Assembly: GCF_900128495.1 (NCBI RefSeq)
Contig: NZ_LT635801.1
Location: 1,967,324 to 2,031,323, forward strand
Reading direction: 5' to 3'
Length of the DNA stretch: 64,000 nt
Source of the DNA: Bacteroides ilei
Lineage (GTDB): Bacteria; Bacteroidota; Bacteroidia; Bacteroidales; Bacteroidaceae
This document shows, piece after piece, positions 8,732 to 18,540 of the stretch (position 1 is its first letter; the number at the start of each line of letters is the position of its first letter). The notes under the pieces were generated by a model, which saw nothing but the letters and a program-made list of their open reading frames with translations, was not told the origin of the DNA and did no database searches. The translations under genes and the position numbers were made by a program.

Positions 8732-8767
8732 GCGCACCCTTCGAAGAGATTCGCGGGGTGTACGCGC
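8732..8767 (+). other. Structured hairpin in the lut leader
   Basis: GCGC and ACCC (8732-8739) can pair with GGGT and GCGC (8756-8767), leaving a 4-nt bulge GTAC, and the inner part closes as CGAA-GAGA-TTCG. The structure lies in the 5' leader of lutABC. It is not followed by a U run, so it is more likely a stability or regulatory element than a terminator. Confidence 0.4.
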
Positions 8768-8888
8768 TTTATAGAGGTAGTGGTATGCGGGAAGTTTGTA
8801 TTAAAAAATACTATTTTTGGAGCTTTTTTTCTTTTATTCACCAATTAATTCTACTTTTGCCGCCATTAAGACTAAATAAAGGACAAAC

Positions 8889-9629
8889 ATGAAGGTAGGA
8901 TTGTTTATTCCCTGTTATATCAACGCTGTATATCCTCAGGTGGGAGTAGCTTCTTATAAACTCCTCAAGAGCTTGGGAGTGGATGTTGATTATCCGGTAG
9001 ACCAGACTTGTTGTGGCCAGCCGATGGCGAATGCAGGGTTTGAAAATGAGTCAAAGGAATTGGCGAAACGCTTTGACCGTCTTTTTGAGAAATATGATTA
9101 TATAGTAGGCCCTTCGGCCAGTTGTGTTGTTTTTGTACGTGACAATTACGGCAATCTGCTGAAAGAAGAGAAGCACCGCTGTGCCAGTGAAGGGAAAATT
9201 TATGACATCTGTGAATTTATCCATGATGTAGTCAAGCCTACTTCCTTGCAGGCTTCTTTCCCTCATAAGGTAAGTATCCAGAACAGTTGTCACGGAGTCC
9301 GGCTGATGCATCTTTCCGCTCCGAGCGAACTGAATATTCCTTATTATAACAAACTGCGTGACCTGCTTTCTCTGGTAAAGGATATTGAGGTAGTTGAGCC
9401 CGAACGCCCGGACGAATGTTGCGGGTTCGGAGGTATGTTCGCCGTAGAAGAACATGATGTTTCCGGACAGATGGGGCGTGATAAGGTAAAGCGTCACATG
9501 GATACCGGTGCCGAATATATTGTAGGAGCCGACAGTTCCTGCCTGATGCATCAGAGCGGTATCATCGCACGCGAAAAACTTCCAATAAAAACTATTCATA
9601 TCGTTGAAATTCTAGCTGCAGGCTTATGA
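8889..9629 (+). CDS. lutA: Lactate utilization Fe-S protein LutA/LldE
   Basis: This 246-residue protein belongs to the cysteine-rich CCG-domain family. The two CCG motifs are seen as CCGQPMANAGFENES (about residue 42) and CCGFGGMFAVEEHD (about 177). With LutB and LutC it forms the complex that oxidises L-lactate to pyruvate in many bacteria lacking a flavin lactate dehydrogenase. It is the first gene of the operon and its stop overlaps the lutB start by four bases (ATGA), indicating translational coupling. Length agrees with the family (about 240). In this anaerobe it may let the cell use lactate as an electron donor. Confidence 0.93.
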   Translation: MKVGLFIPCYINAVYPQVGVASYKLLKSLGVDVDYPVDQTCCGQPMANAGFENESKELAKRFDRLFEKYDYIVGPSASCVVFVRDNYGNLLKEEKHRCASEGKIYDICEFIHDVVKPTSLQASFPHKVSIQNSCHGVRLMHLSAPSELNIPYYNKLRDLLSLVKDIEVVEPERPDECCGFGGMFAVEEHDVSGQMGRDKVKRHMDTGAEYIVGADSSCLMHQSGIIAREKLPIKTIHIVEILAAGL

Positions 9630-10993
9630 GTACAAAACATTCCATAGCTGCCGGAAAGTTTCTGGAGAATAAGGAACAGGCAGCCTGGCACGACCAGACA
9701 CTGTGGATGGTACGTGCCAAGCGTGACAAGATGAGTAAAGAAGTTCCCGAATGGGAAAAACTCCGTGATATGGCTTGTGCCATCAAGATGTACAGCAACA
9801 GCCATCTGGACCAGTTGCTGCAGGAGTTTGAGAAAAATGCAGTAGCCAACGGGGCTCATGTGTATTGGGCGAAAGACGCTGCCGAGTATTGTTCTATTGT
9901 ACATAATATCCTTCAGAATCACCGGGTGAAGCATTTCATCAAAAGCAAATCCATGCTTGCCGAAGAATGTGGACTGAATGAATACCTGGAAGAGAAAGGG
10001 ATAGAGGTAGTGGAAAGTGATTTGGGTGAACGTATCCTGCAGCTGATGCATCTGCATCCGAGCCATATCGTCATGCCTGCCATCCACATCAAGAAGGAAC
10101 AGATAGGAGAGCTGTTCGTGAAGGAAATGGGTACCGAGCCGGGTAACAATGACCAGACTTATCTGACGCACGCAGCCCGTAAGAATCTGCGTAACAAGTT
10201 CATACAGGCCGAAGCTGCCATGACGGGTGCAAACTTTGCCGTAGCCTCTACCGGCGAATGTGTAGTATGTACCAACGAAGGAAATGCCGATATGGGTACA
10301 TCGCAGCCAAAACTCCAGATTACGGCTTTCGGTATGGAGAAAATTGTGCCCGACCGTGACGCACTGGGGGTATTTACCCGTTTGTTGGCACGTTCAGGTA
10401 CAGGACAGCCTATCACGACCTATACGTCGCATTACCGTAAGCCCCGTCACGGAGGTGAACTCCATATCATTATCGTAGACAACGGACGTAGCAAGATTCT
10501 GGCCGATGCCGAGCATATCAAGACGTTGAACTGCCTGCGTTGCGGTGCCTGCATGAATACCTGCCCTGTGTACCGTCGGAGCGGAGGCTATTCATATACC
10601 TATTTTATACCGGGACCTATCGGAATCAACTTGGGTATGCTGAAGGCTCCGTTGCATTATTATGACAATGTATCGGCCTGTTCACTCTGTCATTCATGCC
10701 AGAACGTGTGTCCGGCCAAAGTGGATCTGGCCGACCAGATTTACCGTTGGCGCCAGCGCCTGAAAGATTATGGAGTAGCCAGTCCGAGCAAGAAACACAT
10801 GTCGGGCGGCATGAAGTTCCTGATGGAACATCCGGGGCTGTTCAATTTCGCATTGGAGTGTGCGCCTATAGCCAATAACCTGCCTCACTTTATGGTGTAT
10901 AACGGACTGAATGAATGGGGTAAGGAGCATGATATGCCGCAGTTCGCGAAGGAAAGCTTTAATGATATGTGGAAGAAAAACAAAGTGAAGTAA
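9626..10993 (+). CDS. lutB: Lactate utilization iron-sulfur protein LutB/LldF
   Basis: This 455-residue protein carries an N-terminal LUD domain (about 60-290, including VASTGECVVCTNEGNAD) and two [4Fe-4S] ferredoxin motifs, CLRCGACMNTCPVYRRSGG (about 303) and CSLCHSCQNVCPAKVDL (about 352). It is the electron-transfer subunit of the LutABC lactate-oxidising complex. It starts within the lutA stop codon, and lutC follows after 10 bp. The length is typical of LutB. The C-terminal 60 residues are the usual helical tail of the family. Confidence 0.93.
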   Translation: MSTKHSIAAGKFLENKEQAAWHDQTLWMVRAKRDKMSKEVPEWEKLRDMACAIKMYSNSHLDQLLQEFEKNAVANGAHVYWAKDAAEYCSIVHNILQNHRVKHFIKSKSMLAEECGLNEYLEEKGIEVVESDLGERILQLMHLHPSHIVMPAIHIKKEQIGELFVKEMGTEPGNNDQTYLTHAARKNLRNKFIQAEAAMTGANFAVASTGECVVCTNEGNADMGTSQPKLQITAFGMEKIVPDRDALGVFTRLLARSGTGQPITTYTSHYRKPRHGGELHIIIVDNGRSKILADAEHIKTLNCLRCGACMNTCPVYRRSGGYSYTYFIPGPIGINLGMLKAPLHYYDNVSACSLCHSCQNVCPAKVDLADQIYRWRQRLKDYGVASPSKKHMSGGMKFLMEHPGLFNFALECAPIANNLPHFMVYNGLNEWGKEHDMPQFAKESFNDMWKKNKVK

Positions 10994-11003
10994 TTATGAA
11001 GTA

Positions 11004-11624
11004 ATGATTATGAGCAGCAGAGAAGATATATTACAAAGTATCCGCCGGAATACAGGGGTAAGATATGAAAAGCCGGATTATACGTCGCTCGAACAGGAGG
11101 CTCTGACCTATAGTGACAAGCTGGAACAGTTCGGGAAAATTATGGAGATGATGGGCGGACGCGCTATTGTCCTCAAAGACGGAGAAGACGTGAATGATGT
11201 GATCCGCAAACAGTATCCTGATGCCAGACGTATAGCTACCTGTATAGATTCGATGACTTGCGGCGGGAAGAAGTATGAGATAACTTGTGCGACCTTCCAT
11301 CCGGATGATGTGGAAAAACCGGGTGACTTGGATGGTACCGACCTGGCCATACTGCATGGCAGGGTAGGGGTCTGTGAAAACGGAGCCGTATGGATACAGC
11401 AGGATGTGGAACAGCGTGCCGTCTATTTCATATCGGAAGCTCTGGTTATTCTGCTTGACCGGAACAATCTGGTGAATAATATGCACGAGGCATACAAGAA
11501 GATAGATACGGGCGATTTCGGTTATGGCGTATTCATTTCCGGACCTTCCAAGACTGCCGATATCGAGCAGGCCTTAGTTATGGGGGCTCACGGTGCGTGC
11601 GATGTGACGGTTATCGTGTTATAA
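11004..11624 (+). CDS. lutC: Lactate utilization protein LutC (LUD domain)
   Basis: This 206-residue LUD-domain protein is the third member of the lactate oxidation complex. It has the family features DLAILHGRVGVCENGAVW and a C-terminal FISGPSKTADIEQ followed by the MGAHGACDVTVIVL tail, in which GAHG is well conserved. Translation may begin at 11004 or at the ATG at 11010 (MSSREDIL), which fits the family better. It is 10 bp after lutB. A strong terminator follows, closing the operon. Confidence 0.92.
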   Translation: MIMSSREDILQSIRRNTGVRYEKPDYTSLEQEALTYSDKLEQFGKIMEMMGGRAIVLKDGEDVNDVIRKQYPDARRIATCIDSMTCGGKKYEITCATFHPDDVEKPGDLDGTDLAILHGRVGVCENGAVWIQQDVEQRAVYFISEALVILLDRNNLVNNMHEAYKKIDTGDFGYGVFISGPSKTADIEQALVMGAHGACDVTVIVL

Positions 11625-11642
11625 GAATATACAAATCAAAAT

Positions 11643-11689
11643 AAAGACCGGTACCGGTTGGGATTTTTTCCCCGCCGGTACCGGTCTTT
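11643..11689. terminator. Bidirectional terminator after lutC
   Basis: A perfect 15-bp stem (AAAGACCGGTACCGG and its complement) with T-rich flanks on both sides, between the convergent lutC and the outer-membrane protein gene. Confidence 0.88.
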
Positions 11690-11714
11690 TTATGCTTTTT
11701 ACATAGTTACTGTA

Positions 11715-12458
11715 TCAGATGATACGGCCGCTTAGACGGAACTTCAGTACCGGATAGAGGGTCAGCTTGTCGATGATATCGGAAAAATCATTGTCGGCTT
11801 CTTCCATCAGGTTGCCCAGATCACCGTTGTCGGAATATACTTTAGGAGTCTTGTGAAACTGTACACCCAGTTCGAACATGAAGTTCACTCTTTTTTTCGG
11901 TACTATACGGCCGAATCCCAGACCCAGATACGGACGGAAAGCCGCTACTTTCAAGCCTCCGGAGATGTTACCGTTCTTGTCGACAGGAATCGTATAGTCG
12001 CCTATTTCGATGCCATATTCACCTCCCTGTGCTATAAGTTCCTGCAGTTCGTCACTGTGGCCGGTAATCTGCACCAGCTTGTCACCGCCGAAATAGGCAC
12101 CTGCTGCAACGAAGAAGCCGGCTGATTTGAACGGATAGACGTTCAGCAAGACATTGCCGGATGTTCTTTTCAGTGTACCTTCTACGTTTACGTTTCCATT
12201 ATAGGGTTCTCCGTTTGATTCGGCGCTGACGTCTACATTGGTATTCATGGAGAAATTCGGCATGAAGTCAACCCCGGCTCTCAATGCCAGATAATTGCCT
12301 ATGGGAGTCGCTACATCGAAACCGATACCGGTGGTACCTACGTTTACACCTACGGCTACCGAGTTGAAATACCCGTAATTGTGTTCTTCCTGTGCATGCA
12401 GTTTGCTGCTACCCATTGCGACTAACAGCAGCAAACAACTGAAAATAACTTTTTTCAT
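11715..12458 (-). CDS. Exported outer-membrane beta-barrel-like protein
   Basis: This 247-residue protein starts with a clear signal peptide (MKKVIFSCLLLLVAMGSSKLHA, cleavage before QEE). The rest is rich in alternating beta strands with repeated glycine and aromatic residues, e.g. YFNSVAVGVNVGTTGIGFDV and FRPYLGLGFGRIVP, and ends in a strand (LKFRLSGRII) like an outer-membrane barrel C-terminus. The function is unknown. A consensus promoter lies upstream. It is a single-gene unit sharing a terminator with lutABC. Confidence 0.75.
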   Translation of the reverse strand: MKKVIFSCLLLLVAMGSSKLHAQEEHNYGYFNSVAVGVNVGTTGIGFDVATPIGNYLALRAGVDFMPNFSMNTNVDVSAESNGEPYNGNVNVEGTLKRTSGNVLLNVYPFKSAGFFVAAGAYFGGDKLVQITGHSDELQELIAQGGEYGIEIGDYTIPVDKNGNISGGLKVAAFRPYLGLGFGRIVPKKRVNFMFELGVQFHKTPKVYSDNGDLGNLMEEADNDFSDIIDKLTLYPVLKFRLSGRII

Positions 12459-12484
12459 AATCTTCTCAATTTAAATAGATAATG

Positions 12485-12514
12485 CAAATTTATTGTTTTT
12501 TGCCTTGTACTCAA
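12485..12514 (-). promoter_or_regulatory. Promoter of the outer-membrane protein gene
   Basis: On the minus strand, TTG at 12514-12512, 19 bp, TAAATTTG at 12492-12485. This matches the Bacteroides consensus and leaves a leader of about 20 nt. Confidence 0.65.
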
Positions 12515-12598
12515 TTCTAATCTGACCGGTATTAGAGCTATGCTGTCGTATATGCCGGCTATCATTTCATTTTTAGTTACTAAGCTGTATGGAATTTA

Positions 12599-13327
12599 TC
12601 AGTTCACATAAACGTTCCTGAAGAATCTGGAGAATATTTCTTTTGCTTCCTCCAGCTGTTCGGGAGTGTTCAGTTTCACGTCCTTCAGCTTATATTCCAT
12701 ATTCATCGCTTCGTATTTATGTACGCCCAATGTGTGGTAAGGAAGAATTTCTACGCGTTCTATCATCTTATAATCCTTGAAATGTGTGCCGAGCGCTTCG
12801 ATGTCCTCTTTGAAGAAACTGTATCCTTGTACCAGAACATAGCGGAGCCAGAACGGTTTGCCATGTTCTTCCAGCCATGCGGCTGTTTTCAGTGTCTGTC
12901 CGTTGCTGCGCATAGTCAACACTTTATGGCGTTCATCGTTGAATTCCTTGATGTCGAGCAGTACCAGGTCTGTCAGTGAGAACAATTCTTCCACGTCCTT
13001 GTTCCAGATGCCCCCGTTCGAGTCTACACAGATATGTATTCCCGCTTCTTTGAGCTGCCTGAAGAGTGGAATCAGGTTTCTGGCCTGGAATGTAGGTTCA
13101 CCGCCGCTGAAGGTAATCCCTCCCTTTTTTCCGAAGAAAGGTTTTTGGCTTACTGCCATCCGGAGGATCTCTTCCGGTGCGGTTTCCTTGCTTTCTCCCT
13201 TGGCATCGATGGTATCCGGATTGGCGCAGTACAGGCAACGGAAATTACATCCCTGAAGGAACACCACCAGACGGATACCTGGTCCGTCGTATGTTCCTAA
13301 AGATTCATATGAATGGACTCTTATCAT
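12599..13327 (-). CDS. pflA: Pyruvate formate-lyase activating enzyme
   Basis: This 242-residue radical-SAM enzyme installs the glycyl radical on pyruvate formate-lyase. The cluster motif CxxxCxxC is CNFRCLYC at residues 30-37, preceded by GIRLVVFLQG. GGITFSGGEPTFQ is the SAM-binding GGE motif. Length matches PflA (about 245). It lies 95 bp after pflB on the same strand, with a hairpin between them, so the two are likely expressed from the pflB promoter with some mRNA processing. Confidence 0.94.
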   Translation of the reverse strand: MIRVHSYESLGTYDGPGIRLVVFLQGCNFRCLYCANPDTIDAKGESKETAPEEILRMAVSQKPFFGKKGGITFSGGEPTFQARNLIPLFRQLKEAGIHICVDSNGGIWNKDVEELFSLTDLVLLDIKEFNDERHKVLTMRSNGQTLKTAAWLEEHGKPFWLRYVLVQGYSFFKEDIEALGTHFKDYKMIERVEILPYHTLGVHKYEAMNMEYKLKDVKLNTPEQLEEAKEIFSRFFRNVYVN

Positions 13328-13358
13328 TGTTGTAGAAGTGAATGTAAAATATAAATGC

Positions 13359-13391
13359 CATCCGGAGGATACTGGAACAGGCCTCCGGATG
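13359..13391 (-). other. Intercistronic hairpin between pflB and pflA
   Basis: Perfect 10-bp stem CATCCGGAGG / CCTCCGGATG with a 13-nt loop. No U run follows it in the direction of transcription, so it may protect the pflB mRNA end or dampen pflA expression instead of terminating fully. Confidence 0.5.
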
Positions 13392-13422
13392 ACAAAATAG
13401 GATGAAAGAATATATTTGAAAA

Positions 13423-15645
13423 TTACATGCGCTCGTGGAAGCTGCGTGAAATGACTTCAAGCTGGTGTTCACGGCTCAGCTTGATGAAATTCACGGCATA
13501 TCCTGAAACACGGATGGTGAGCTGCGGATATTTTTCCGGATGTTCCATTGCGTCTTCCAGCATTTCACGGTTCAGTACGTTGACGTTGAGGTGATGTGCA
13601 CCTTTCACGAAATATCCGTCCATCATGGTAACCAGGTTCTCGATACGGTTTTCCATATCTACACCCAAGGATTTCGGAACGATGGAGAATGTATTGCTGA
13701 TACCATCTTGTGAATCGCGGTAGCGCAGTTTGGCTACGGAACTCAATGATGCAATGGCTCCGTTCTTGTCACGTCCGTGCATCGGGTTTGCTCCGGGAGC
13801 GAAAGGAACACCTTTGGCACGTCCGTCGGGAGTGGCGCCGGTCTTTTTTCCGTACATCACGTTCGAAGTGATGGTCAGGATGGAAAGTGTCGGTTTTGCG
13901 TTCTTGTAGACTGGCAGTTTCTTCAACTCTTCGTCGAAATAGTAGATCAGGTCTACTGCCAGATGGTCTACACGGTCATCATCATTTCCGAAGCAAGGAT
14001 ATTCTCCTTCAATGTCAAAGCCTTCGGTCAGTCCGATGTCGTTACGTCTGGCTGTTACCTTGGCATATTTGATGGCGGAAAGAGAATCGACGGCAATCGA
14101 CATACCTGCTACACCATAGGCCAGGTTAATGGCCGGATCTGTGTCGACGAAAGCCATCTGGGCCTTTTCGTAGTAATACTTGTCGTGCATGTAGTGGATG
14201 ATGTTCATCGCTTCATTGTATACACGGGCCATTTCCTTCAGCACTTTCTTATAATTGGCCAGTACTTCCTCGAAATTCAGCACGTCACTGTTCAATACCG
14301 GGATATCCTTTACCATAACGGTTCCTGTATTTTCACAGCGTCCGCCGTTGATGGCCAGAAGCAACGCTTTGGCAAGGTTACAGCGGGCCCCGAAGAACTG
14401 GATATGGCGGCCTATGTCCTGATAGGATACACAGCAGGCTATTCCGTAATCGTCTGAGTTGCGGACTTCACGCATCAGGTCGTCATTTTCATACTGGATG
14501 GAAGATGTATCGATAGAAACCTGTGCGCAGAAGTTCTTGAAGCCTTCAGGCAGCTGAGGGCTCCACAATACGGTAAGGTTCGGCTCGGGTGAAGGACCCA
14601 GGTTGTACAGTGTCTGCAGGAAACGGAATGATGTCTTGGTCACTTTGGTACGTCCGTCATTGAAGCGTCCGCCGATAGATTCGGTCACCCATGTAGGGTC
14701 GCCTGCAAAGATATCTGTATAGGCCTGCATACGCAGATGACGGACCATACGCAGCTTGATTACGAACTGGTCAATAAGTTCCTGTGCGTGTGCTTCATCC
14801 AGACCGTTGTGGGCCATATCGTATTCAATGTAGATGTCGAGGAACGAAGATACGTTACCTAATGACATGGCTGCACCGTCCTGTTCCTTGACGGCAGCCA
14901 GGTAAGCCATGTATACCCATTGTACCGCTTCCTGTGCACTGGTAGCCGGATGACTCAGGTCCAATCCGTACTGTTCACCCATGATCTTGATTTCTTTCAG
15001 AGCCTTAATCTGTTCGGCCACCTCTTCACGCAAGCGGATACGGGCGTCCGTCATCGGGCCTGTGAGGTGACGCAGGTCATTCTGTTTTGCTTCAATCAGA
15101 CGGTCAATACCATAAAGCGCCAAACGACGGTAGTCGCCTATGATACGGCCGCGTGCATAATTGTCTGGCAGTCCGGTAAGGAATCCCAAAGAACGGTATG
15201 ATCTGATTTCTTCGGTGTATGCGTCGAATACGCCGTCATTATGAGTTTTCCGGTAATGGGTGAATATGTCTTTGACTTTCGGGTCGACTTCAACTCCGTT
15301 TTCACGGCATGCTTTTTCTACCACCTTGATGCCTCCGAAAGGTTTGATGGCACGGCGAAGGAGCTCATCGGTCTGTAAACCGACAATGACTTCGTTTTCC
15401 TTGTCTATATATCCGGGAGCAAAAGAAGTGATGGTAGATACTGTAGAAGGATCCAGTGAGCGTACACCGTTATTTGCGCGTTCTTCTGCCAAGGCTTCCA
15501 GACATTTGTTCCAGATAGCTTTTGTACGTTCGGTAGGTCCTACCAGAAAAGATGCATCGCCTTCATAGGGAGAAATGTTCAGTTTTACGAAATCGGTAAC
15601 GTTGATTTCATGGTTCCAACGACCTTCTTTGAAATTCATTGCCAT
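13423..15645 (-). CDS. pflB: Formate C-acetyltransferase (pyruvate formate-lyase)
   Basis: From ATG 15645 the enzyme has 740 residues. It cleaves pyruvate with CoA into acetyl-CoA and formate in the anaerobic cytosol. The catalytic pair is IACCVSYQD, and the radical glycine is in [17 protein letters not shown] near the C-terminus, followed by the usual SRSF. ATG 15639 is an alternative start. A TTG farther upstream (15726) is the promoter -33 element and not a start. pflA follows after 95 bp. It is one of the main fermentation enzymes of the window, alongside lut and the alcohol dehydrogenase. Confidence 0.95.
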   Translation of the reverse strand: MAMNFKEGRWNHEINVTDFVKLNISPYEGDASFLVGPTERTKAIWNKCLEALAEERANNGVRSLDPSTVSTITSFAPGYIDKENEVIVGLQTDELLRRAIKPFGGIKVVEKACRENGVEVDPKVKDIFTHYRKTHNDGVFDAYTEEIRSYRSLGFLTGLPDNYARGRIIGDYRRLALYGIDRLIEAKQNDLRHLTGPMTDARIRLREEVAEQIKALKEIKIMGEQYGLDLSHPATSAQEAVQWVYMAYLAAVKEQDGAAMSLGNVSSFLDIYIEYDMAHNGLDEAHAQELIDQFVIKLRMVRHLRMQAYTDIFAGDPTWVTESIGGRFNDGRTKVTKTSFRFLQTLYNLGPSPEPNLTVLWSPQLPEGFKNFCAQVSIDTSSIQYENDDLMREVRNSDDYGIACCVSYQDIGRHIQFFGARCNLAKALLLAINGGRCENTGTVMVKDIPVLNSDVLNFEEVLANYKKVLKEMARVYNEAMNIIHYMHDKYYYEKAQMAFVDTDPAINLAYGVAGMSIAVDSLSAIKYAKVTARRNDIGLTEGFDIEGEYPCFGNDDDRVDHLAVDLIYYFDEELKKLPVYKNAKPTLSILTITSNVMYGKKTGATPDGRAKGVPFAPGANPMHGRDKNGAIASLSSVAKLRYRDSQDGISNTFSIVPKSLGVDMENRIENLVTMMDGYFVKGAHHLNVNVLNREMLEDAMEHPEKYPQLTIRVSGYAVNFIKLSREHQLEVISRSFHERM

Positions 15646-15695
15646 AATAAAATAAAAAATTAGTGTGAATTGATAGTTTAGTTTTAAACCGTGCG

Positions 15696-15726
15696 CAAAG
15701 ATACGGAATGCTGGAATTCTATACAA
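15696..15726 (-). promoter_or_regulatory. Promoter of pflB
   Basis: On the minus strand, TTG at 15726-15724, 20 bp, TATCTTTG at 15703-15696. The leader is about 45 nt. Confidence 0.72.
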
Positions 15727-15906
15727 GGGTTATTATTAATAATATTGTTAAATTGTAATGATTACAATAGACGTAGGCCTGTATTAGATTTTTCCGGCAT
15801 GATTTCTTGATCTGCCGATAGCCTAAAAATATTTGTCTTAATAAGTTTAATATCAGAATACTATTTCCAAGCATGCTGTAGCGTGGTGAAAAAAGTATTG
15901 TAAAAG

Positions 15907-15938
15907 TTTGCACAAGTCAAAAACTCCCTCTATATTTG
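15907..15938 (+). promoter_or_regulatory. Promoter of the tRNA cluster
   Basis: TTTG at 15907-15910, 20 bp, TATATTTG at 15931-15938, about 40 bp before the first tRNA. It is a near-perfect match to the Bacteroides housekeeping promoter. Confidence 0.75.
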
Positions 15939-15979
15939 CACCGCGTTTGAGAGAAAACGTCTCCTGAAACAGGTATTTT

Positions 15980-16066
15980 GGAAGTTTGGGTGAGTGGCTG
16001 AAACCAGCAGTTTGCTAAACTGCCGTACGGGTTACCGTACCGGGGGTTCGAATCCCCCAGCTTCCG
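15980..16066 (+). tRNA. tRNA-Ser(GCT), copy 1
   Basis: An 87-nt class II tRNA with a long variable arm. The acceptor GGAAGTT pairs with AGCTTCC, the anticodon stem-loop is GCAGT-TTGCTAA-ACTGC with anticodon GCT, and the T-arm is GGGGG-TTCGAAT-CCCCC. CCA is not encoded. It reads AGC and AGT serine codons. Confidence 0.95.
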
Positions 16067-16092
16067 CATGTTTCCATGGAGAACAGGAATAT

Positions 16093-16165
16093 GGCGCTTT
16101 CGTCTAGTGGCCTAGGACGCGGCCCTCTCACGGCTGAAACACGGGTTCGATTCCCGTATGCGCTA
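16093..16165 (+). tRNA. tRNA-Glu(CTC)
   Basis: A 73-nt tRNA. The D-stem is GTC/GAC, the anticodon arm CGGCC-CTCTCAC-GGCTG carries anticodon CTC, and the T-arm is ACGGG-TTCGATT-CCCGT. CCA is not encoded. The acceptor has a G-T pair at the end and one T-T mismatch, slightly weak but with the other arms intact. It reads GAG. Confidence 0.92.
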
Positions 16166-16170
16166 CTTCC

Positions 16171-16257
16171 GGAAGTTTGGGTGAGTGGCTGAAACCAGCA
16201 GTTTGCTAAACTGCCGTACGGGTTACCGTACCGGGGGTTCGAATCCCCCAGCTTCCG
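16171..16257 (+). tRNA. tRNA-Ser(GCT), copy 2
   Basis: Identical to the tRNA at 15980-16066 over all 87 nt. It starts 5 bp after tRNA-Glu, and the three are cotranscribed up to the terminator at 16286. Confidence 0.95.
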
Positions 16258-16285
16258 CAACAATTTAATAATTTAGAAGAAAAGA

Positions 16286-16331
16286 AACAGAAAAGTCCCG
16301 TAAAATTAATGTTTTACGGGACTTTTCTGTT
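16286..16331 (+). terminator. Terminator of the tRNA cluster
   Basis: A perfect 20-bp stem (16286-16305 with 16312-16331) and a 6-nt loop, 29 bp after the last tRNA and 28 bp before the MATE gene. Confidence 0.85.
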
Positions 16332-16359
16332 TAGCTGACTTTCATAAATCCATGGTGAA

Positions 16360-17727
16360 ATGAACAATCGCTACGAAGAGAGATTAAGTACGGACAGGAT
16401 GCTGCCTCTTGTCTTCAAAATGGCGTTGCCTGCTGTTGCCGCACAGTTTGTCAATCTGCTATACAATATTGTTGACCGTATCTACATCGGACATATCCCC
16501 GGAATAGGCACGGATGCATTGGCCGGAGTAGGTGTCACGACTTCGATAGTGATATTGATATCTGCATTTTCGTCAATAGTAGGGGCAGGAGGTGCACCGC
16601 TTGCAGCCACGGCACTCGGACAAAGCGACCGCGAACGTGCAGGTAAGATTCTTGGTAACGGTTTCATTCTGTTGATATTCTTTACGCTCTTTACTTCTGC
16701 TGTGGCATATCTGTTTATGGAACCTATACTGCTTCTTATCGGTGCATCAGAGAATACCCTGCAATACGCAGTTGACTATCTGTCTGTATATCTGCTTGGT
16801 ACACTGTTCGTCGAGATATCGACAGGGCTGAATACATTTATCAATGCACAGGGGCGTCCTGCCATAGCCATGTGGTCTGTAGTGATAGGAGCCTTGCTCA
16901 ATATAGTCCTGGACCCGCTTTTCATTTTTGTTTTCGATATGGGAGTCAAAGGTGCAGCGGTAGCCACAGTATTATCACAGGCCTGCAGTGCCATATGGAT
17001 AGTACATTTCCTGATTTCGGACAAAGCCTCATTGCGGTTGGAAAAACGTTATCTGAAACTGCACCGCAATATCGTATCCGCAATAGTGGCACTTGGAATA
17101 TCGCCGTTTATTATGGCGAGTACGGAGAGTCTGGTAGGATTCGTTCTCAACGGCAGTTTGAAACATTTCGGTGACATATACGTCAGTGCACTTGCCATCA
17201 TGCAGAGCGCCATGCAGTTCGCCAGTGTACCGCTTACGGGTTTTGCGCAGGGTTTCATACCGATAGTGAGTTACAATTACGGGCACCGTGACAATGCCCG
17301 TGTGAAGGAGTGTTTCCGCATCGTGGTCATATTCATGTTTTCGTTCAACATGCTGCTTATGCTCTTCATGATACTGTTTCCTGATATAATAGCTTCTGCA
17401 TTCACCAGCGACAGACATCTGACTGATACCGTTGATGAAATGATGCCACTCTTTCTGGCAGGAATGACAATCTTCGGACTGCAGAGAGCATGTCAGAATA
17501 TGTTCGTGGCATTGGGGCAGGCCAAAATATCCATATTCATTGCATTGCTGCGCAAAGTGATTCTGCTTGTTCCGCTTGCTCTGATTTTACCGCGCTTTAT
17601 GGGCGTGGAAGGTATATTTGCTGCTGAGGCTATATCCGATGCCACAGCTGCTATATGCTGTACATTGCTGTTCGTCTATTTCTTCCCCCACATATTGAAA
17701 CAGAATGGTTTTGTCAGGAAAAATTAA
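16360..17727 (+). CDS. MATE-family multidrug/Na+ efflux transporter
   Basis: This 455-residue inner-membrane protein has twelve transmembrane segments and two homologous MATE halves. It starts with MVFKMALPAVAAQF-like sequence (LVFKMALPAVAAQFVNLLY) and has the typical NTFINAQGRPAIAM and GFAQGFIPIVSYNYG segments. MATE transporters export cationic drugs or metabolites in exchange for Na+ or H+. The substrate is unknown. It starts 28 bp after the tRNA terminator and shares a bidirectional terminator with the next gene. Confidence 0.92.
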   Translation: MNNRYEERLSTDRMLPLVFKMALPAVAAQFVNLLYNIVDRIYIGHIPGIGTDALAGVGVTTSIVILISAFSSIVGAGGAPLAATALGQSDRERAGKILGNGFILLIFFTLFTSAVAYLFMEPILLLIGASENTLQYAVDYLSVYLLGTLFVEISTGLNTFINAQGRPAIAMWSVVIGALLNIVLDPLFIFVFDMGVKGAAVATVLSQACSAIWIVHFLISDKASLRLEKRYLKLHRNIVSAIVALGISPFIMASTESLVGFVLNGSLKHFGDIYVSALAIMQSAMQFASVPLTGFAQGFIPIVSYNYGHRDNARVKECFRIVVIFMFSFNMLLMLFMILFPDIIASAFTSDRHLTDTVDEMMPLFLAGMTIFGLQRACQNMFVALGQAKISIFIALLRKVILLVPLALILPRFMGVEGIFAAEAISDATAAICCTLLFVYFFPHILKQNGFVRKN

Positions 17728-17788
17728 ATAGCTGGATCTTGATACGATTCCTATTTTTGGGGCAGGACTTGTGTATGGTTTTAAGAAG

Positions 17789-17816
17789 AAAAGAGGGTGC
17801 ATCAACACCCTCTTTT
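17789..17816. terminator. Bidirectional terminator
   Basis: An 11-bp stem AAAAGAGGGTG / CACCCTCTTTT with A/T flanks lies between the MATE gene and the convergent DUF4890 gene. Confidence 0.82.
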
Positions 17817-17819
17817 TGA

Positions 17820-18314
17820 TTATTTACGGCTAGGTTTCATTTTCAGCCATTTTTCATATTGTTCATCAGAAAGGATCTTTTTCATCTGTTTCTGTTCTTT
17901 CTCAATCCTTTCCTGCATCGGAGATTTTTCTCCATCTTTCATTTTGGGGCCACCAGGTCTACCGTCTCCAGCCTCCATGTCCGGTCTTCCACCACGTGGG
18001 GGTCTGTTCCCGTCTTGAGGCGGCATCGGAGGTCTATTCCCATTCTTCGGATTGTTGCGTGAAGACATTTCCTCTACAATTTCCTTCTGTTGTTTCAGAT
18101 AAAACTTGTATACTTTCTTGTATTGTTTATCCGAAAGATCAAGTGTCTTCTTCATTTCTGTGGCGATACGTTCCGCATCCTTTTCCGGATTGGGCAGCTC
18201 ATGTCTTGCCACACGTTTTTCTTGCTGCTGTGTTGCATTGTACGCATTGGCAGTGGCCGATAATGTCAGACAAATTCCCAGGCATAGGAATGCATTTCTC
18301 ATTACATGTTTCAT
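17820..18314 (-). CDS. DUF4890 family periplasmic protein
   Basis: This 164-residue protein has a signal peptide (residues 1-24, ending ATANA) and two predicted helical segments, TEMKKTLDLSDKQYKKVYKFYL and MKKILSDEQYEKWLKMK, each with a D/E-Q-Y core typical of DUF4890 and distantly of Spy/CpxP-like LTxxQ motifs. Between them is a proline- and glycine-rich stretch (residues about 90-125). The function is unknown; an envelope stress or chaperone role is inferred from the resemblance only. ATG 18302 is an alternative start. Confidence 0.75.
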   Translation of the reverse strand: MKHVMRNAFLCLGICLTLSATANAYNATQQQEKRVARHELPNPEKDAERIATEMKKTLDLSDKQYKKVYKFYLKQQKEIVEEMSSRNNPKNGNRPPMPPQDGNRPPRGGRPDMEAGDGRPGGPKMKDGEKSPMQERIEKEQKQMKKILSDEQYEKWLKMKPSRK

Positions 18315-18540
18315 ATAAATCTGAGTTAATTGGTTGATTATGCCATAAAGCTAACCGGTGTAATTGAAAAATGAAAAGAATATCGACCAATGCGGCTAAT
18401 TTGTCGACTTTTTCATTATTCTATAAAAAGATAGTATCTTTATAGCGGTTTTTTCCATCGGCTTTGGTGTTGCGGTGTCGGATTATAATAAGGAAGACAA
18501 GTATGCAATGGGTGTCCGGGATGGAATTAATGGTTTATAT